This document shows positions 35,673-44,430 of a DNA stretch of 64,000 nt, piece after piece. The DNA is from Candidatus Binatia bacterium (GTDB lineage: Bacteria; Desulfobacterota; Binatia; UBA1149; JAJCZL01). The stretch spans positions 1 to 64,000 of the forward strand of contig JANQEO010000406.1 in assembly GCA_028278325.1 (NCBI GenBank), in the 5' to 3' direction. The notes under the pieces are model-generated. The model was not told the DNA's origin. It did no database searches and was given only the letters and a program-made list of their open reading frames with translations. Numbering within the stretch: the first letter of the stretch is position 1; every line of letters begins with the position of its first letter. Made by a program: the position numbers and the translations under genes.

Positions 35673-35699
35673 GAAGCTTTCGAACCTATGACAAGGCCA

Positions 35700-36491
35700 C
35701 TATGCGACAAAGCCCTTGAAATTCTCCACAGCGAAAGTCCCGACTGGCTCGTCGATACCACGGACCTCGGCCGGCGGAAGCTCGCGCAGGATGAACCGCG
35801 GGTCGAGCGTCTCCCGGAGCTCTCGGGTCACGAGGATGTCCACACCGTGAAGACGTGTGAGATCTTGAACACGCGCGGCGATGTTGATGGTTCTTCCCAC
35901 GAAGGTGTACTGAATCAGGTCCCTGCTGCCCACAAGGCCCGCCACCCCGACACCACGGTGTAGACCGATCCCGATCCCGAGGGGCGGAAGTCCCTCCTTC
36001 TCAAGCTCCTGGTTATACCTCTCGAGTTCCGCTCGCATCGCCAGCGCCGCATGAACCGCGCCATCGCCCTGCCACGGATCTGGCTCGAGAGCGCCGAACA
36101 GTGCCAGTATGCCATCGCCAATCAATGCGGACACGTGGCCACGGTGCTCCGTTATGGCACGACTCATCCGCTCGAAGTAGCGGTTGAGGATGCGCATCAG
36201 AACACCGGGGTCCAAGCGCTCGCTGAGCGCGGTGTAGCCAACCAGGTCGGCGAACAACACCGTGACCTCCTTCCGCTCCCCTCCCGTCGCAACGCCCGTC
36301 GCGATAACCCGCTCAACGATCTCCTCCGGTGCGAAGCGGCCGAAGGATTTCTGCAGCCGCTCCAGGTCCCCGGAGGCGCTTTCGAGGCGTGCCTGGATGG
36401 CCAGAATCTGGGTGTTCTTGCGACGGAGCAGGTAGAGGGGCCCGCCGATGAGAATCACCGCGCCGGCGTACAGGAACCAGGGGGATAGCAT
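35700..36491 (-). CDS. Membrane-anchored class III adenylate/guanylate cyclase
   Basis: A 263-residue protein: one membrane segment (FLYAGAVILIGGPLYLL), a coiled coil (residues about 30-55), then the cyclase domain (VTVLFADLVGYTALSERLD, ALIGDGILALFG, GRTINIAARVQDL). The Asn and Arg of the transition-state pair are present; in the substrate-selecting Asp position there is Arg (FVGRTIN). It starts one base inside the end of the upstream gene, so the two are translationally coupled. Confidence 0.87.
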   Translation of the reverse strand: MLSPWFLYAGAVILIGGPLYLLRRKNTQILAIQARLESASGDLERLQKSFGRFAPEEIVERVIATGVATGGERKEVTVLFADLVGYTALSERLDPGVLMRILNRYFERMSRAITEHRGHVSALIGDGILALFGALEPDPWQGDGAVHAALAMRAELERYNQELEKEGLPPLGIGIGLHRGVGVAGLVGSRDLIQYTFVGRTINIAARVQDLTRLHGVDILVTRELRETLDPRFILRELPPAEVRGIDEPVGTFAVENFKGFVA

Positions 36492-37579
36492 CAGAGCTCG
36501 CAGAGCACGAGCGATAGCCGACAGATCGCGTTCGCGAGGCCAACCACGCCCACCAGTTCCAGAAACTGCTCGACACTGAGCTGTTCGCGTAGCTTCCGGG
36601 CGCGACGCTGAACGTCGGCGGGGCGATATCGGATGGTTTCGCGCGCGAAGGGAACGATCGCCGCCTCGATCGGGTCCAGCTCGGGAGAGGCAAGATGAGC
36701 AAGAATCTCGTCCACCTTACCTTCGTCGAGGCCTAGTGGGGCGAGCAGGCGCTTGGCCTCTTCCTCGAATCGCTTGCTGCCCAGCCCGCGGCCCACGACG
36801 GCGAAAACGAGGGCTTTCGCTCGCTGCGTGAGTATCGGAGAGCGCCAGGCCGACTCCAAGAGCTCGCGCGAGGTCCGCGCGATCGGCAGGCCGTCGAGAG
36901 CCAGGCCTACGTATGCGAAGGGGCCCGTCTTGAGTTCTGATGGCAGAAACTCGGGCCGCCCGCGCTTTTGTCTGGATCGGAGGAGTCTCGCAAGGACTGG
37001 CCGCAGTAGCTTGAACAGCCAACGGGTATCCATTCCTTCAATTCGCTCGAGCGGGACTGCGGGCAGCGTCGAGTACCGGTTTCCTGCTACCGTGTACGAT
37101 GCCATGTAGACGATCTCCTTGATCGCTTCATCGCTGTATCCGGCTTCGCGGAGCGCGGCTTTGTCGGCAGCGGATGGCGGCGGATTCGAGCGAGAGAAAC
37201 GCCTGGCAAAATCGAGCGCTAATTGCTCGCCTCGGTCGGCCTCGGCAATGAAAGAGGCCTCTTCGATGCGACGGATTCGTTCGTCGTCAAAGCCTAATAC
37301 TCGGAACGCCGTGCGCTGTGCAGCGTAGCAGTACCGGCAGGAGTTATCCCGGCTAACGGCCAGAAAGATGAGATCCGCAAGGCCCAAGTCTATGTGCACT
37401 AGCTGGCCGTGGTGATAGTTGTCATCGATGATCGCGCGCGCAAGCCAGGGGCAAGGGGAGTAGTAGCGTATCAGCGGAAAGGGGACACCGAACGCCTTTC
37501 GGGCATCGCGCTCGAGTTCGGCATCTCGCCGGGGCTCTAGAAGGCACCCTTCCCACTCAACGTTTTGCAGCGTGGCCAT
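36491..37579 (-). CDS. Carboxymuconolactone decarboxylase/AhpD-like tandem protein
   Basis: A 362-residue protein made of two CMD-like helical halves. The first has SRDNSCRYCYAAQRTAFRVL, a CxxC as in AhpD-type peroxidases but without the usual His three residues later; the second (about 215-360) has no Cys pair. Alkylhydroperoxidase or decarboxylase activity cannot be decided. Overlaps the cyclase gene downstream, suggesting that redox state or a substrate feeds into cyclic-nucleotide signalling (inference). Confidence 0.78.
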   Translation of the reverse strand: MATLQNVEWEGCLLEPRRDAELERDARKAFGVPFPLIRYYSPCPWLARAIIDDNYHHGQLVHIDLGLADLIFLAVSRDNSCRYCYAAQRTAFRVLGFDDERIRRIEEASFIAEADRGEQLALDFARRFSRSNPPPSAADKAALREAGYSDEAIKEIVYMASYTVAGNRYSTLPAVPLERIEGMDTRWLFKLLRPVLARLLRSRQKRGRPEFLPSELKTGPFAYVGLALDGLPIARTSRELLESAWRSPILTQRAKALVFAVVGRGLGSKRFEEEAKRLLAPLGLDEGKVDEILAHLASPELDPIEAAIVPFARETIRYRPADVQRRARKLREQLSVEQFLELVGVVGLANAICRLSLVLCEL

Positions 37580-37735
37580 TGTTCGCTCTCCCAGCGGATA
37601 GGTAGTCCTAACAGCATTCTCGGGTCTATGCCCACCGTCCGATAACAGCCGTTATGAGCATTTTCAGGAGTTTGGAGGCTTCGGTGCCAGCTGAACTGCA
37701 AAGTCCTTGTCGGTCAATATCGCGTCTCTACGAAC

Positions 37736-37778
37736 TCCCCGGGCCGTACGCTTTGCGAACCATTCGGTTCGAGGTGCC
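37736..37778 (+). repeat. Array repeat copy 7
   Basis: Intact 43-bp copy preceded by CGAAC. It is about 155 bases upstream of the minus-strand gene to its left and 12 bases from the stop of the minus-strand gene to its right. Confidence 0.97.
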
Positions 37779-37790
37779 CGTTGACCGCGT

Positions 37791-39092
37791 CTAATCCAGC
37801 GCGCAGACTCCCCAGTTCGAACCGGGAAAGCCGGACTCGGTGTCGTAGCTGGTATCGCAAGTCGACTTGAGGTCCACGACCGGAGCGTCACAGCCGGCGA
37901 CGTCAGCGCACGTAAAGGACACGCCGCAGGCTGCATCGACGCCGTTTCCGGTTACTACCGCCGATCGCGAAACCTCTGTCGGACAAGGAGCCGAGCCATT
38001 AGCAGGATCGGCGAGGTGTTCGATCCCGTGAATTCCGTTGTCGGTGACCTCGGATTGCACTACACGCAATCCCTTGTCGACGAAGCGACCCGACACCCCG
38101 TTCGCTCCGTTGTCACTCACCGTCGCCTTACGGAGGAGGAGTTGATAGAGAGGCCCGCTGTCTGGAGTCCTAACACCGTTGGCACCGTTCTCCGTAACCA
38201 CAGTGCCGACAAGTTTCGCTCTAGAGCGAATGGAAGCGGCGGCACCACTCTGGAAGCCCAGACCATCTCGCCCATTGTTGCTCAGCGAGCCTCCCGAGAT
38301 GGAAAGGCGTGCTTCGAAGGCTATCCCGATAGACAAGCCGTCGAGTTGATTCCCGTCCAGAGTGCAGTCTTTAGATCTCAGGTTGACCCCTGCTATATCG
38401 CCCTGAACGCTAACCTCCGCACCGTGTATCTGGTTACCGCTCAGGCTGCTCCGTCTACAGCGCAAGCCGAATGCGTCCGCGCCGCTCGCTTGGTTACCGT
38501 TGATCTCGCTGTCGACGATTGAGACACGGGAGCCGCGCACACCCTCGAAACCGTTGTTGCTGATAGTGCTTCGCTTGACCGAAAGCTTCTTGCCCCCAGT
38601 TGCGCCATCGAGGCCGTTGCTGGTTATCTCGCTATCCTTGATGACGACCTTTTGATCTCCTATCACCATCGTGCTCACGCCGCTGCCTCCGTTCCCCGTA
38701 ATCCGTACATTGACAACTCGTTTCACTACGTTGTCGCAGCAGACGTTAGAGAAAGTGCCGATGCCCGACCCGGTTGCATTCTGGACGACCCCAGTCTGAG
38801 TCGATGACGACAGCACCGTGCAGGAGTGCTCGCAGAAGATCGCATCCGCATCGCCACCGGTGAGCGTGAATCCCGCAAGATCGAGCTTCGCGCCCTTCGT
38901 CAGCGTGACGGCCGCAGCGGGGAACCCAGTGCAATCCAGATCGGCAGACAGCACGCCCTTGCCTGAGACTACCTGCCCGCAAGTGTTGACGATCGTTTGT
39001 GCTTGCAGCGTCTGAGGCGCGAACCAGGTTAGCGCCGCGGCGGAGACCAACCGAATGATGCTCCCCTTGAGCCTATACTCAGACGCCTGCAT
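37791..39092 (-). CDS. Secreted right-handed beta-helix protein (paralog 2)
   Basis: About 433 residues. The ATG at 39092 gives a signal peptide (IIRLVSAAALTWFAPQTLQA). Then VNTCGQVVSGKGVLSADLDC and a long series of rungs such as SEITSNGLDGATGGKKLSV and SVTDNGIHGIEHLADP-type turns. Most rungs contain xxNGxxGV. The C-terminal block ACGVSFTCADVAGCDAPVVD and GFPGSNWGVCALD matches the other two array beta-helices. It is the longest of the three. Only gene between repeats 7 and 8. Confidence 0.82.
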   Translation of the reverse strand: MQASEYRLKGSIIRLVSAAALTWFAPQTLQAQTIVNTCGQVVSGKGVLSADLDCTGFPAAAVTLTKGAKLDLAGFTLTGGDADAIFCEHSCTVLSSSTQTGVVQNATGSGIGTFSNVCCDNVVKRVVNVRITGNGGSGVSTMVIGDQKVVIKDSEITSNGLDGATGGKKLSVKRSTISNNGFEGVRGSRVSIVDSEINGNQASGADAFGLRCRRSSLSGNQIHGAEVSVQGDIAGVNLRSKDCTLDGNQLDGLSIGIAFEARLSISGGSLSNNGRDGLGFQSGAAASIRSRAKLVGTVVTENGANGVRTPDSGPLYQLLLRKATVSDNGANGVSGRFVDKGLRVVQSEVTDNGIHGIEHLADPANGSAPCPTEVSRSAVVTGNGVDAACGVSFTCADVAGCDAPVVDLKSTCDTSYDTESGFPGSNWGVCALD

Positions 39093-39261
39093 GCTGGCAC
39101 CCCCGGGGACGAATACGAAGAATAGGTGGCGCATGGCCACACGCTATCAGACTGCCCGTAGCGCACTGCGCAGGGCCCCGTCAAGCACTATACCGGCATC
39201 TGCGGGTTTCTCCTTTGCAAACCCCGACAGATAGACGCGATCTACCCCTCGGCTGAGGGAC

Positions 39262-39304
39262 TCCCCGCGCCGTACGCTTTGCGAACCATTCGGTTCGAGG
39301 TGCC
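39262..39304 (+). repeat. Array repeat copy 8
   Basis: Intact 43-bp copy (TCCCCGCGCCGTACGCTTTG, CGAACCATTCGGTTCG, AGGTGCC). It lies 170 bases upstream of the beta-helix start. Confidence 0.97.
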
Positions 39305-39387
39305 GATCGATCGGAAGATTCGGCCCACAGGGTCGAGTCAAGTTCGGGCCGGACAGCTACGCGAACGGTACGGCCGCCTCATGTCGT

Positions 39388-40236
39388 CTATGACCAACGT
39401 ACCGCCAGCAGGTGACGTACCTGTGGCACACCGCGCAGGGGACGCAGACCGCGGTCCTCGAGCTGGATGCGATCAGCGAGCTCATCAGCAACTGGCTCAG
39501 TGACGAGAATCTCTCCCGGCGATGCCTCGGTGGTGACGCGCGCGGCGAGGTTGACGACCCGGCCGATGATGTCGCCCTCATCGTCACCGACGGCCTCCCC
39601 GGCATGGATGCCGATACGCACGAGCGGCGCGATACCGCCGGCCTCCTTAGTCTCCTCGATGCTGCGCTGGATGTCGATCGCGCACAGCACCGCATCGGCC
39701 GGGCTTGCGAAGCGTGCGAGCAAACCGTCACCTTGAGATCCAACCTCGGTACCGCCCCGGTGGCGGAACGCAGTGCGAAGCATTGCCCGATGCCCGGCGA
39801 GGAAACGGCTCCACTCGTCATCGCCGATCGCTGCGTTCAGAGAAGTGGAGCTGGCGATATCGGTGAACAGCACCGTGACCCACTGCCGGCGACCTCCGCT
39901 CGCCGAAGCGGGCCGGGGCGTCATTTCCTGGCGGGCTGGGCTGACGGGTCGGCTTGAAGGCGCTGGGGCCTGCACCTCGGTCTCGCGAGGACGACGCCGT
40001 CGCCTACCGGCTACGGCAGACCCGTGGATCGCTACGCCAAGCCCCCAACCCATAGCAGGCCAGATCGGCCAGAAGGGGCCGGCACCAGCGAATAGCCAGA
40101 TCAGGCACAAGAACCCAATGACGATGAGGTAGATCCGCAGGTGACCACGGAAGGACGACGATGAGGGAAGCGCACGGTCGATGGCCGCAAGCGACGTCCG
40201 CACCGTCTCGCGGAGCTGATCGGCGCGTTGTGCCAT
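39388..40236 (-). CDS. Membrane class III adenylate/guanylate cyclase
   Basis: A 282-residue protein: two hydrophobic segments (LRIYLIVIGFLCLIWLFAGA and PIWPAMGWGLGVAIHG), a Pro/Arg-rich linker, then the cyclase domain (VTVLFTDIASSTSLNAAIG, EVGSQGDGLLARFASP, IIGRVVNLAARVTTEA). Metal Asp residues and the Asn/Arg pair are present; the adenine-type Lys is absent. Only gene between repeats 8 and 9. Confidence 0.88.
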   Translation of the reverse strand: MAQRADQLRETVRTSLAAIDRALPSSSSFRGHLRIYLIVIGFLCLIWLFAGAGPFWPIWPAMGWGLGVAIHGSAVAGRRRRRPRETEVQAPAPSSRPVSPARQEMTPRPASASGGRRQWVTVLFTDIASSTSLNAAIGDDEWSRFLAGHRAMLRTAFRHRGGTEVGSQGDGLLARFASPADAVLCAIDIQRSIEETKEAGGIAPLVRIGIHAGEAVGDDEGDIIGRVVNLAARVTTEASPGEILVTEPVADELADRIQLEDRGLRPLRGVPQVRHLLAVRWS

Positions 40237-40332
40237 GGGTCCGACTATTGCTCACCGCGCTAGCTGGAGCGAGCGTGGCGGCGATTGCGTCGCTTTGCGA
40301 ACTGGTGGGCTGCCAGATTACCTGAGGATAGC

Positions 40333-40339
40333 GCCCAAC
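40333..40339 (+). other. GCCCAAC heptamer, RYYYAAC-type
   Basis: GCCCAAC followed by AAGCC fits the RYYYAAC inverse-core consensus of integron attC sites. It lies between the preceding gene and repeat copy 9. A diverged GTTCGGGC lies at the other end of the same unit (39342-39349). Confidence 0.35.
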
Positions 40340-40391
40340 AAGCCATAGTTACGTGGGTGGGGTCTCGAGTCCTTGGTATTCTGGTGCAGCT

Positions 40392-40434
40392 TCCCCGCGC
40401 CGTACGCTTTGCGAACCATTCGGTTAGAGGTGTC
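40392..40434 (+). repeat. Array repeat copy 9
   Basis: Two changes from consensus: GGTTAG instead of GGTTCG, which breaks one pair of the stem, and GTGTC instead of GTGCC. GTTAGCC follows at 40556-40562, nine bases before the next start codon. Confidence 0.96.
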
Positions 40435-40570
40435 GGCTAGCGCGGTGACAACCTGAGGCCACCTGAACCCGGGGCGAAAACGTGAGAGTCCAGGAACGGG
40501 GGGCTAGGTGCACGGTTAGGATGCACCGTGTATCCTGAATCGCCTTCCGGACGAGGTTAGCCGACATATC

Positions 40571-41281
40571 GTGGCCACCCACCAGGACTATCCAGCATCA
40601 ACGCAGCCTACATGGCGACTCGTCGCACAGGAGGCGCTCGGAATCACTGCGTCGGCTGTGCTCTTCCCGTTCGGTATCAGCCAAGCCAGGGGCCGCACTC
40701 CCCGCAAGCGCGATCAGCGGACAACCGTCCTAGTACACGGCTATCTGTCCAACCGATCAGCTCTGTTTCCGTTGGCGGCATATCTTCGGCTCCAGGGCAT
40801 AGACCAGGTGCTCTCGTTCAACTACGACTCAGCGGCGGGCGTCGATCAAGGCGCTTTGGCCTTACGCGAGTTCCTGCGGCGACACGTTCGAGGTGGGCGC
40901 ATTGATCTCGTCTGCCACAGCCTCGGTGGACTGGTCGCTCGAGTTTACATCCAAGATCTCGGCGGTTCCCGACGGGTCGACAGGTGTATCACCCTTGGTA
41001 CACCTCACCGTGGTACTTACGGGTCGTATTGGGTCTGGTCACGCGTAGGTCACGAACTTCGACCGGACTCCTCGCTGCTGTCACGATTGCAGGCCTCTCG
41101 CCCTAACGCCGCGCGTGTGCATTTCACATCGTTGATCGCCGGATCCGACAACCTCGTTGTGCCGCGCGTATTTGCAGCTCATGAAGACGAGGTCCATCTT
41201 GCCGATCTCGGCCATGTCTCGATGCTTTTCTCTCCGCGGACGCTTCAGGCCGTCGCGGACCGGCTCTTAATGCCTCGTTAG
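40571..41281 (+). CDS. Alpha/beta-hydrolase, lipase-like
   Basis: A 236-residue protein. TVLVHGYLSNRSALFPLAAY is the oxyanion region, [20 protein letters not shown] the nucleophile elbow with intact GHSLG-type Ser, and TLGTPHRGTYGSYWVW the lid-proximal motif of bacterial lipases and PGAP1-like hydrolases. No signal peptide is seen. The start is GTG directly after the GTTAGCC heptamer. Confidence 0.86.
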   Translation: MATHQDYPASTQPTWRLVAQEALGITASAVLFPFGISQARGRTPRKRDQRTTVLVHGYLSNRSALFPLAAYLRLQGIDQVLSFNYDSAAGVDQGALALREFLRRHVRGGRIDLVCHSLGGLVARVYIQDLGGSRRVDRCITLGTPHRGTYGSYWVWSRVGHELRPDSSLLSRLQASRPNAARVHFTSLIAGSDNLVVPRVFAAHEDEVHLADLGHVSMLFSPRTLQAVADRLLMPR

Positions 41282-41288
41282 TCAAGAC

Positions 41289-41307
41289 GAGCAACAGCCC
41301 GTTGCTC
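41289..41307 (+). terminator. Hairpin after the lipase-like gene
   Basis: GAGCAAC and GTTGCTC form a perfect seven-pair stem around AGCCC, eight bases after the stop. There is no U-run, so it is a weak terminator candidate; the same GAGCAAC occurs after the DUF1330 gene (33815-33821), so it may instead be part of the array boundary. Confidence 0.35.
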
Positions 41308-41337
41308 GCTTGGCTAGATTCGCAGGCCTGACCCATT

Positions 41338-41380
41338 TCCCCGCGCCGTACGCTTTGCGAACCATTCGGTTCGAGGTGCC
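41338..41380 (+). repeat. Array repeat copy 10
   Basis: Intact 43-bp copy, in a 326-base gap without genes between the lipase-like gene and the NHL/dockerin-like gene. Apart from the repeat and the hairpin at 41289 I see nothing else in this gap. Confidence 0.97.
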
Positions 41381-41607
41381 AACGAACGCCCCTAGTCTGC
41401 AGGCACTGCTCTCGGCCCCCCCTTGTGCGGCACCTACCCATTCCTTGTCGCAACACGTAACTTGTTGTACCCAAGCCGTCGGACCAGGAGCAAGGCGGAC
41501 GACGCCCCGACGACGGTTCACAGAAGCCACGATCGTAAACCGTACGCTGGTTCTCTCGCCACTGTGCGCGGGTAGACAGTGGACTAGCCAGGAGGACCGG
41601 AGATCAA

Positions 41608-43572
41608 ATGTTTTCACGCTTCGTTTATCTGACAGTACGGCTGTGTGCGCTTACCATCGCTGCAGTCAGCACTTTCTTCGCTCTAGCGGGTGCCGGTCAC
41701 GCAGGCGATCTCAAGCTCGGACAGTTGCTCGTAGGCGATCAGGAACTCGGCCTGTCCGGGACCTGCGGGCGTGGGTTGACCCATTTGGATCTCGATACGG
41801 GCGAGCAGTACCCGCTGACGATTAGATTACTTACGAGCGGCGCGACCGCCCTCGCCAACAATGACGTGCTTTCATGGGCTCGCAGCGGTACGCAACTGGA
41901 ACTAGTCCGCATAACACCCGCCTCAGGCGCCCATCGACTAACGTTTCTCGACGATAATGATTTTGCCAATCCCAAAGACATGGCAGAAGACCAAAATGGC
42001 GACTACGTCATATCCAACGACAGCGCCGTCGGTCGGCTGGAGCTGCAGACGGGCATCTTCGAGATCCTCGCTTCTGGCGGTGACCTCGTGGACCCGGCCG
42101 GACTAGCCATTGCTGCCAACGGCGACATCTTCATCGCAGACCCTACGGCGGCGACGATCTTTCGCTTTCAGTCCTCGACCGGCACGGCACCCTTTGCCCA
42201 GGGCGGAATGCTATCGGCGCCCGTCGCGCTCGACTTCGCCCCAAACGGCGACCTGCTGGTAGGCGACAGCCAGCAAATAATCCGAATCGATGCGGTAACC
42301 GCAGCGCAGTCGGTCTTCGGCACACCGTTCATCGCAGGAGTAATCGAAGACTTGACGGTCAATGAGTCCGGTGAGGTTTTCGTCCTGCAAGGCAATCCGA
42401 AGTGCAGCGGGACGAGTTTTACCTCGGGGATCCATCGAGTTCCCGAGATGGGCGATCCGGTACCGGTGCTATGCGTGCACACCACTCTGACTGCACCGAT
42501 CAAGGACCTTGGCTCGATTTCAGCCAAGCCTGGGGGCGACAATCTGATCGTCTACGGCAAACACACCAACGATGGCGCGGGCAACGCGGATGCTGTTTTC
42601 GAGCTGAACCCCGACGATGCTTCCTTCGAGCTGATCAGTATCCGGCCGCCGAGCGGAGCCTTCGCTTTCGCTCCGGATGGTTCACTCTTCCTTGCCGTCC
42701 ACGAGCTGGACTCGATCTTCGAGATCGATCCGCGTACCGGCGTGTCGACCAACATCGCGGCAGGCGGCCTTCTGAGCGATCCTCGCGACTTGATTGTTGC
42801 CGACGACGGCTCGTTCCTTTATGTGCTAGACAACGACTCCGTCGTACGCGTGAACCCCGTCACGGGTTCGCAAGCTGCAGTTTACGACGGCTCGGCCTTT
42901 AACGATCCCGTGCATATCCGCAGGGACCGAAACGGCGACTACATTGTCGCCGACCTGTTCGCGGCCGAACTCATCTTTCTGGACTCGACGACGTTTTCAG
43001 AATCGACTATCTCGGGCGGCGACATCTTTCGGGTGGTCGACGTAGCCGACACGGGCAGCGGAGATCTCCTGGTGGCCGACGTAGGTCCAAACTCGCTCAT
43101 CCGCGTCGACCCATCGAGTGGCGTCCAGAGCCTTGTGGGAGGCGCCGGTTACTTCTCACCGGCAAGCCCGGCATCGATGCTTCCGGAAGACAACGGCAAT
43201 GTCCTGGTGGCGGTCGGCGGCGCCGGTGCCCTCGGCCTGGTCCGCATTGACCCTAGCGACGCGTCGCAGTCGATAGTCTCTGGCATGCCGATCTGCATCG
43301 GAGCCGACATGGAACACGTCGTGCTCGCACCGGAGCCGGTTGTGTGTGGTGACCCTGTCGACTCCGGCGGCGCCCTAGTGGCACGAGTGTCGCTTGCAAA
43401 CATCAACGCCACCGACGCGCTGTTCACTCTCAGGGCCGGCGTGGGCTCGGAGACTTGTGAGTTGTGCGTCTGTGATGTTGACGACTCAGGCGATCTGAAC
43501 GCCAGTGATGCTTTGTTAGTCCTGCAGGTCGGCGTTGGCCAACCGGTCGATCTAAACTGCCCGGATTGCTAG
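41608..43572 (+). CDS. Secreted NHL/beta-propeller protein with dockerin-like C-terminus
   Basis: A 654-residue exported protein; ATG 41608 has AGGAGGACC upstream, and the signal peptide ends near FFALAGAGHAG. Residues about 45-570 are repeated blades with LxxDxNGDYVVSD-like signatures (EDQNGDYVISND, AIAANGDIFIADP, RDRNGDYIVADLF), an NHL-type propeller. The C-terminus has two dockerin-like calcium motifs, ANINATDALFTLRAGVG and CDVDDSGDLNASDALLVLQ, with flanking Cys pairs. The first lacks some Ca ligands. The likely role is extracellular binding. Confidence 0.85.
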   Translation: MFSRFVYLTVRLCALTIAAVSTFFALAGAGHAGDLKLGQLLVGDQELGLSGTCGRGLTHLDLDTGEQYPLTIRLLTSGATALANNDVLSWARSGTQLELVRITPASGAHRLTFLDDNDFANPKDMAEDQNGDYVISNDSAVGRLELQTGIFEILASGGDLVDPAGLAIAANGDIFIADPTAATIFRFQSSTGTAPFAQGGMLSAPVALDFAPNGDLLVGDSQQIIRIDAVTAAQSVFGTPFIAGVIEDLTVNESGEVFVLQGNPKCSGTSFTSGIHRVPEMGDPVPVLCVHTTLTAPIKDLGSISAKPGGDNLIVYGKHTNDGAGNADAVFELNPDDASFELISIRPPSGAFAFAPDGSLFLAVHELDSIFEIDPRTGVSTNIAAGGLLSDPRDLIVADDGSFLYVLDNDSVVRVNPVTGSQAAVYDGSAFNDPVHIRRDRNGDYIVADLFAAELIFLDSTTFSESTISGGDIFRVVDVADTGSGDLLVADVGPNSLIRVDPSSGVQSLVGGAGYFSPASPASMLPEDNGNVLVAVGGAGALGLVRIDPSDASQSIVSGMPICIGADMEHVVLAPEPVVCGDPVDSGGALVARVSLANINATDALFTLRAGVGSETCELCVCDVDDSGDLNASDALLVLQVGVGQPVDLNCPDC

Positions 43573-43623
43573 GGCTTCGGAGAGGCCGGCCGGGCGCACG
43601 TGAACCTCGTTGACGACACTGGC

Positions 43624-43666
43624 TCCCCGGGCCGTACGCTTTGCGAACCATTAGGTTCGAGGTGCC
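43624..43666 (+). repeat. Array repeat copy 11
   Basis: 43-bp copy with ATTA instead of ATTC in the loop; the stem CGAACC/GGTTCG is kept, so the change is structure-neutral. Confidence 0.97.
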
Positions 43667-43704
43667 TCTGGAACCTACCAGGGCGGCGAGCGCCGAGTTG
43701 ACAC

Positions 43705-44430
43705 CTAGTCGCTAGAGCAAATGCCCCAGTTCATCCCGGGGAAGCCGGAGTTCAGGTCGTAACTGGTTTCACACGTCGAAGTCCCCCGCACCTTGGGCGC
43801 TTCGAGTGAAGCCAGATCGGCGCACGTGATCGAGACACCGCAGGCGGTGTCACTACCGCTACTCGTCACCTCAGAGTGGCGCAGCTTCAGCCTCGTTCGC
43901 GGACACTCGTCGTCACCAATGACTTGAACCCCGTTCGTACCACTGCCGATAACTGTTGACCGGGTTAGTTTCACCGAGCGATCGGCGCGTATGCCAACGA
44001 CTGAGCTGTTGGTGATGATCGAATCCTTGAGCTTGACCCTTCCGCAACTCTCCGCCTCTATACCCCGCCCGTTGTTGACGATATCAACGTCGATGAGAAT
44101 CGCGTTCGTGCTGTGAACCCCAATACCGCTATCCGCGATAGTGCCGGGCCCGATGATCTTGCACCGCTTGTTACCAAGACATAGGACCCCTTCACCCACG
44201 CCAGACCTGACAGTGAAGCCGTTCAACTCAAGCTTCGTACGGCCATCTAGAACGATCGCACTCGCAGCCCCAAGGCCAACGCACTCCAGGTCAGACGACA
44301 AGAAGGCTCTGCCCGACACACCTGGCTGAGCACAGCTTGTGATCTCTATGGGTGGGGCTGCTAGAGCATCAGCGACCGGAAGGCCGCCCGCAAGAAACAC
44401 CAGGGCTACGATAGAGGTTCGGAACAACAT
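43705..44430 (-). CDS. Secreted right-handed beta-helix protein (paralog 3)
   Basis: About 241 residues. ATG 44430 follows GAGGAGG and gives a signal peptide (TSIVALVFLAGGLPVADALA). PPIEITSCAQPGVSGRAFLS is close to the N-terminus of paralog 1, and the C-terminal ACGVSITCADLASLEAPKV plus GFPGMNWGICSSD to paralog 2. Fewer rungs than the others. Only gene between repeats 11 and 12. Confidence 0.82.
   Translation of the reverse strand: MLFRTSIVALVFLAGGLPVADALAAPPIEITSCAQPGVSGRAFLSSDLECVGLGAASAIVLDGRTKLELNGFTVRSGVGEGVLCLGNKRCKIIGPGTIADSGIGVHSTNAILIDVDIVNNGRGIEAESCGRVKLKDSIITNSSVVGIRADRSVKLTRSTVIGSGTNGVQVIGDDECPRTRLKLRHSEVTSSGSDTACGVSITCADLASLEAPKVRGTSTCETSYDLNSGFPGMNWGICSSD

Noticed and set aside
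40280..40310. Extra partial repeat (CGTCGCTTTGCGAAC)
   Set aside because: Only about 15 bases match and the flanks do not; it could be chance. It was not counted as a copy.
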